This document shows, one piece after another, positions 58,925-64,000 of a stretch of 64,000 bases of DNA. A program made the translations under genes and the position numbers. Each line of letters opens with the position of its first letter. The first letter of the stretch is position 1. Below the pieces are notes generated by a model. It ran no database searches and had not been told where the DNA came from. It saw nothing but the letters and a program-made list of their open reading frames with translations. This DNA comes from Selaginella moellendorffii (taxonomy: Eukaryota; Streptophyta; Lycopodiopsida; Selaginellales; Selaginellaceae), in the NCBI RefSeq assembly GCF_000143415.4, contig NW_003314349.1:596254-660253 (forward strand), in the 5' to 3' direction.

Positions 58925-59540
58925 CCCTCTCAGACTTGAACTCGGACTCGGACTCGAACTCGGACTCGGACTCGGACCCGGACTCAGACTCGGACTCGGG
59001 CTCGGGCTCGGTCTCGGCCTCGACCTCGGTCTTGGTCTCAGTCCCGATCTCGGTCTCGGTCTCGGTCCCGGTCTCAGTCTCGACTTCGGACTCCATCTCG
59101 GACTCCATCTCGAGTCCATCTCGGACTCCATCTCGGACTCCATCTCGGGTCCATCGCAGACTCCATCTCGGACTCCATCTCGGGTCCATCTCGGACTCCA
59201 TCTCGGGTCCATCTCGGGTCCATCTCGAACTCCATCTCGGGTCCATCTCAAACTCCATCTCGGACTCCATCTCGAGTCCATCTCGGACTCCATCTCGGAC
59301 TCCATCTTGGACTCCATCTCGGGTCCATCTCAGACTCCATCTCGGGTCCATTTCGGGTCCATCTCGGACTCCATCTCGGGTCCATTTCGGGTCCATCTTG
59401 GACTCCATCTCGGGTCTGTCTTGGACTCAATCTCGGATCCATCTCGGGTCCACCTCGGACTCCACCTTGGACTCCATCTTGGGGTCCTTCTCGGACTCCA
59501 CTTCGAACTCCAACTCGGGTCCATCTCGGACACTTCCACG
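58925..59540. repeat. Short-period tandem repeat array inside the large LTR element
   Basis: Two neighbouring arrays. The first (58930-59090) has 6-bp units CTCGGA/CTCGGT. The second (59090-59535) has 12-bp CCATCTCGGACT and 11-bp CCATCTCGGGT units in mixed order. Because stop codons are rare in these units, long ORFs are open on both strands (Ser/Pro/Arg- or Gly/Leu-rich on plus, Asp/Trp/Arg/Met/Glu-rich on minus). I regard these as repeat artefacts. Confidence 0.9.
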
Positions 59541-62500
59541 TGTCATGTGTTAGTCCTTTTTGGGTCCCTTTTTGGAGCCTCGCTTATTGCTCGCTTCGTG
59601 CTCATTCCTCAAGCACTTTGTTAGGAGTTCCACTCCCGCTCTCGACCTTTCAAGGTGGAGCTTTTAGTCCAAACGTGTTACGCTCGTTTAGCTTTCGCTT
59701 CGGCCACTACCACGTGGTTCCCCTCCGGCTCCACTTTGGGGCCTAGGGATTTTGTGCCTCACAACTCCACCACCCATAGACGAAGTTCAATGTCCTCATC
59801 GAACGATAAACTATTTTATAAAGTAATACTAGCTTGTATTACCCTTTGCATCCTTGGCCCCTCGCCAACATTCGTCCATGGTTTAATACCGAAGGCTCAC
59901 CTTGCCCTACCCATCCTCTAAAGAGCATAGTCTTTCTAACTTAGAGACTCATTCGACCACTTGTAGTGGTTTTCTCCCTTTATTGGTTTAGTTCTCATTA
60001 AACCCGTTAGAGACACCTTCTCTAACCCGATCCCACTACTTATTCTCGAATAGTCTTAGATTCCATCGACATAACCTTTGCACTTTGGAACTTTTAATTT
60101 TGACTTTTCAGAGTCAATTTCCTAGGTGTCTCCGACACCTCACATTACACATGGTGCAACTCCACTTCCCCATCCTAGGAAGTTCTTTACTTGAGGGCAC
60201 CATCATCCTCTCTTTGATATCGTACCACCTTTGGCAAGTTCCAGTTATCATAATTTGTGCTAGGGCTGTCCATAGCCCTATCCTTTGGCTACCTTACCGC
60301 TCCCACCCTTGGAGCTTCCACTTTTGCCAAATCGGAGTAGATGGGAATCCATTCTTGGAAACACATTGCCATCATTCCCACAATCCGTTAGCACCCAACA
60401 CATTAGTGTTATTAGCCTAACTTTGCCACTTGGATTCTTTTCCATAATTCCCAAGGCTCTTTTTTTAACCATTAGTCTTTTGCTCCTATCCTTGATTGTT
60501 GCACCCCACAACATAGGATCGCTACCTCTGTTTTCGAGGTATCTTTTCGGCTCCATAGCAAAGACTCTCCTTTGCCAAGTTTAGAGGGTGTTCACCTTTA
60601 GTACGTCTTTTTAGCATCTTCTGCTATGGGCTCTATTTACAGCTCAACTTTGTGACCCTCCCATGGGTCTCTTATAGAGACTACTTTCCTCGAACTCACT
60701 ATGCCATTGCATTAACATATCTTATTTCCCTTAGGTGTTCCTCCCACTTGGTCACCTTGACCAAGCCACACCATCATCAATAGTTCCAATTAACACTTTG
60801 AATTTGGAACTTTATCCCTTAACCTCACAAGGATTTTGTCCTTGTTTTTGGCCATAAGATCACCTAGTGATCTAACCTTGGCACCTTAATAGGTTTGCCA
60901 ATGGGTGCTAGGTCTTCCAGACCTTTAAGTTGTTGACCATGACCTCGGGGGCATCCCCCACACTTAGTAGTGCACCCAAGCCAGCCCTTCCGGCCAAGGG
61001 TCCATGGCAACTAAGAGTGAGTGTCCCCATCTCATTCACCACGTCTTTGGTGCCACTTGCACCAAAGTGTTCAAGTTAGATATGCCGAGCTTTCACACTA
61101 AGTAATCTAACCGTGCATCACGACTCCGAGGCATCCCTCGCTTGGCGGTGTGCCCAAAACAGTCTCCCCACTGAGAGTCCATGACCACCAAAATATGAGT
61201 GTCCTCATATTCCAAACCATCACCACGCCCTAGTGAGTTGGGACTCGCACCTAAGCACTAGAGGGTCGGGACTCGAACCCAACCTCTGTATATGCATCTA
61301 CGGACGGCATCACACAGGATGCCTAGCGTGATTCCCCACACCGGTTCACCAACTTATATTTAAAGCTCGCTATAGATCACAGCTTAGGAACCTAGTTCCT
61401 CCACACTGCCAAGTCCTCTCACTTGACACATCTATGATCTTGCATGGACTCCTCCATGCTTGGCCCCATGGCCCACCCTTTTTGAAGTTATCACCTTCAA
61501 CTAGGGTATTTGTTCCCCCGACTTGCCAATCTCACTTAGCAAGTCTTCCGACCATCGTAACATGGTTCCTGCATAAGCGTGAAAGTCCTTGACCATCGAC
61601 TTTCGTTCAAAGCCCTCTCTTTAAACACTTGGGAACTACTTCCCTAACTTTGATAGCCTTGCCTCATGGCAAACTTCAAGACCACGCTTCTGCTGTGCCA
61701 CTCTGATTTCGCGCGTTCCATGAACCATTTACACTTGGCCTTTTTAGATACTAAGATATCTAGTATTGTCTTTAGGAACCTTGAAGGAACTCTATCCCTT
61801 AGCTTGCTAAGGCTTCCCTTTTCGCAAGCTTTTTAGTTGCCATATAGTATAATATGGATAATTCCATATTTTTAGACTCTCCATGGCATCACGGTTGCTA
61901 GCAATAACACCCTCGAGCCCCCACTTGATTCTCCACTCCTAGCTGGCACAACCAGCCTTGGTCATGCTCTTCGATTCCTATAGTTCGATTCTATCCCCTT
62001 ACTACTTGCTTTTGGCTTCACACCTTTCCTTCGGTCATTCTCCTCTAGACTAGGAGGATAACTTTGCACTTTCTATTATGCCTTAACAAGTATTCTTAGG
62101 GATGAACCGACCAGATAGCCTAGGGAGTGGTTCCTCAATCAAGGTATGCTCACCTTATAATCCCACACACTGGGATTAACGTTGTTGCTTATGGGCCCTT
62201 ACATGCCCATCACTAGCCTTGCCAAAATTCCATTTTTGGCTTTGTCCATTTCGGGTAGATAGTCTTCTCCCGTCTCCATAACCTTGGACATTTGGATAGC
62301 ACCTTCTATCCATCATTCACTAGGGACTTAGTCCCTTGGGCCTTATCTATTGCCCTCGTGACCTCAAACACCACCTCTTAGTGTTCTAGAGTGTTTGGGT
62401 GTCCTAAATGATGGCCTCTTTGACAATGAGCATTCCCCTTTACGATATCGACTTATTATTTCGCAGCCTAAGCAATTTATCCCTTATAAGGGTATATCTA

Positions 62501-63808
62501 ACTTATGTCATTAAGAAGTCTTGGGTAGCTACCTTCTACCAGTTTAACCAATTATCTTGCACTTTTTGCTTAGTTGCCTCATAGTTATCAAGTCCTACAA
62601 CTCATTGCTGGTGCTTCCACACCTCCATCATTGTTTTGGTCACCACACTCTACCACATGCCTTCCAGCTTAGGCTATGTCATTCCCATTTCCATTGGGAT
62701 TCCCTTAGCAAGGGGTTTTTATAAACCCACCAACATAACCTCAAAGTATCACACCTTGGCACATTTGGTGTCTCCACACTATTAACCCCACGAGCCTATC
62801 CTTATGACACTATTTATTAGTGTCTAGGTCTTTGCCGAGACCAATATAATTGTTCCTCATACTAACTATCTGTTAGCACCGCACTATAATGTTTGCACCC
62901 AACTCTGGGCCAAAGTTGCTTTCTTCTGGGAACATCTTTCCCACAACTTTAGCATAGCACACTCTGCCATCAATGAGATACTTACTGTTCTCATACTTGG
63001 ATCTTATGATCCTCCCTATACCTCATGGGGCACCATACACCTCAGTCCAAATGCTTCAACAAATCCTTTAGGATCATTCCCTGACTCCACTTGAGTCATC
63101 CAACATTTTAGACTTTGCTAATCCAACGATCTGCGAGGTCTTAGTCTTCGAGATACCAACTCGCTGGAATACAACTTCTTGTATTCAAGTCCTGCTCACA
63201 AGGACCATCTTTGCAAGTGTTCTTCCGACACTTGATTTGTTCTCTTGGGCAACTTTTTGCCCCTTAGGACCACTTGTCCATGTGATGAGAATACCAACTC
63301 ATCCTCTGAGTACACCCCCCAACTCCTTGGGTTGTTTCAGCATTTATTAGAGGTAGCCCCGGCTACCATTTCAAGGACTTGTGTCCACTTCCGTATTTGA
63401 CCTCCCACGGTCATTAATTCTAGTCTCAAATTTATGAACACTTGCCTCAACTATGTGAAGATAATCTTATGACTCCTTTATTGTTTTGGAGTCTCTATCT
63501 TCCCTGTGATCCCAACTATAATTGTTTACCATAACTACATTAGCCAGTTTGCTGAGTCAAACGCTCATCTGGATCACCTCCTCAACTCAATGAGGAAAAC
63601 CTTGCATTGTTCCCAAAATCCCAAAGTCGTTCCATTATTGGCCCTTTTCTATCCACCACCTTGTCTACAAATTCACACATGAACTATAATGGAGAGCCAT
63701 GTCTTCCCGACCTGCTACTCCTCAAGGATAGGCCCACTCCTTAGACCTTCCGTTACCAACACCAGTGGTGATATACTTGAGCACCAATAAAAGTCGGACT
63801 AAGGAACA

Positions 63809-63820
63809 GCTCCGATACCA
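63809..63820 (-). other. Primer binding site of the large LTR element
   Basis: On the minus strand TGGTATCGGAGC lies three bases inside the LTR end. It differs by one base from the TGGTATCAGAGC of the nearby TRIM. Confidence 0.8.
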
Positions 63821-63823
63821 AGT

Positions 63824-64000
63824 TGTAAGCGACTAATTTTTCCATTCTACTTTAGTCACTTAACCGCACCTCCGACCACTTAGAGGAGTCTCATTCATAA
63901 CCTCCATAAGTCCCATTCAGAACTTGGGGCTTGCTAGCCCCGTGAATGGCATCCACGCCACTCAACTTTTGCATTTGGTCCAAGTGCTCCACGTGTCCGA
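63824..64000 (-). repeat. 5' LTR (minus-strand element), cut by window end
   Basis: Counterpart of 57945-58120; about 95% alike by eye. It continues outside the window. Confidence 0.85.

Larger units (their letters stand above)
57945..64000 (-). mobile_element. Large LTR element without clear coding capacity (LARD-like), truncated by the window end
   Basis: LTR copies begin at 57945 and 63824 with TGTAAGCGACTAATTTT. The about 175 bp visible in both differ by roughly eight substitutions and one indel. On the minus strand the LTR at 63824 ends in GCTTACA, followed by a 3-nt spacer and TGGTATCGGAGC, a tRNA-Met-type primer site. The element therefore reads on the minus strand and its 5' LTR continues past the window. 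Its interior (about 58200-63808) shows no long minus-strand ORF and no gag, protease, RT or integrase motif that I can see, apart from simple-repeat ORFs at 58.9-59.5 kb. This is typical of large retrotransposon derivatives. A strongly decayed autonomous element is the alternative. Confidence 0.7.

Noticed and set aside
58656-59624. 322-codon plus-strand ORF and 227-codon minus-strand ORF
   Set aside because: Both run through the 6/11/12-bp tandem array; openness comes from stop-poor repeat units.
61255-61290. tRNA-like B box on the minus strand (GGGTTCGAGTCCC)
   Set aside because: No matching A box or acceptor stem was found; probably chance or another old SINE scrap.

Overview
The window looks like nuclear DNA of a lycophyte, most probably Selaginella (inference). 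The genes have very short introns (about 45-80 nt; one peroxidase intron is 204 nt) with canonical borders. Pentatricopeptide repeat (PPR) genes without introns are dense, and several gene families are plant-specific: a plastid ribosomal protein, a class III peroxidase, a Kv-beta type aldo-keto reductase and a plant sacsin carrying a RING finger. No prokaryotic layout is present.

Layout. 1-8 kb: a broken PPR gene, an F-box-associated ORF lacking its F-box, a decayed F-box gene on the minus strand, then two divergent intact PPR genes. 7.9-9.9 kb: a seven-exon purple acid phosphatase (minus) whose last exon overlaps the PPR 3' end. 10-15.6 kb: a duplicated PPR 5' end, a decayed lectin-domain fragment, a third intact PPR gene, plastid ribosomal protein bL35 (minus) and a lectin-domain ORF (minus). 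16.5-22.2 kb: two copies of a tRNA-like SINE, a dead Orn/Lys/Arg decarboxylase and two dead PPR genes. 22-32.4 kb: an AT-rich graveyard of Ty1/copia, Ty3/gypsy, an unclassified LTR family and a LINE. 32.9-52.5 kb: a gene island with a PI-PLC-X protein (plus) and, all on the minus strand, an unrecognised five-exon gene, a KAB1-like beta subunit, a 13-exon sacsin/RING gene of about 4,502 codons, and a class III peroxidase with a frame break in its signal peptide. 52.5-64 kb: repeats again.

The most interesting object is a complete 595-bp miniature LTR retrotransposon at 57292-57886. It has 195-bp LTRs differing at one base by eye, a 5-bp target duplication and an initiator-tRNA-Met-type primer site. 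Each LTR carries a 5S rRNA-derived segment with the RNA polymerase III internal promoter, which is the hallmark of Cassandra elements. It lies inside an old unclassified LTR element, whose second copy (about 25.0-27.5 kb, opposite strand) supplies the uninterrupted site. About 60 bp away starts a second, larger non-coding LTR element (57945 to beyond the window end) with the same TGTAAGC terminus and a similar primer site.

The PPR proteins, bL35 and probably other products serve organelle RNA metabolism and translation. The remaining genes are unrelated housekeeping or stress genes, and there is no operon-like cooperation. Exon joins were made by eye from reading frame, splice borders and family knowledge; nothing was searched or aligned by computer.
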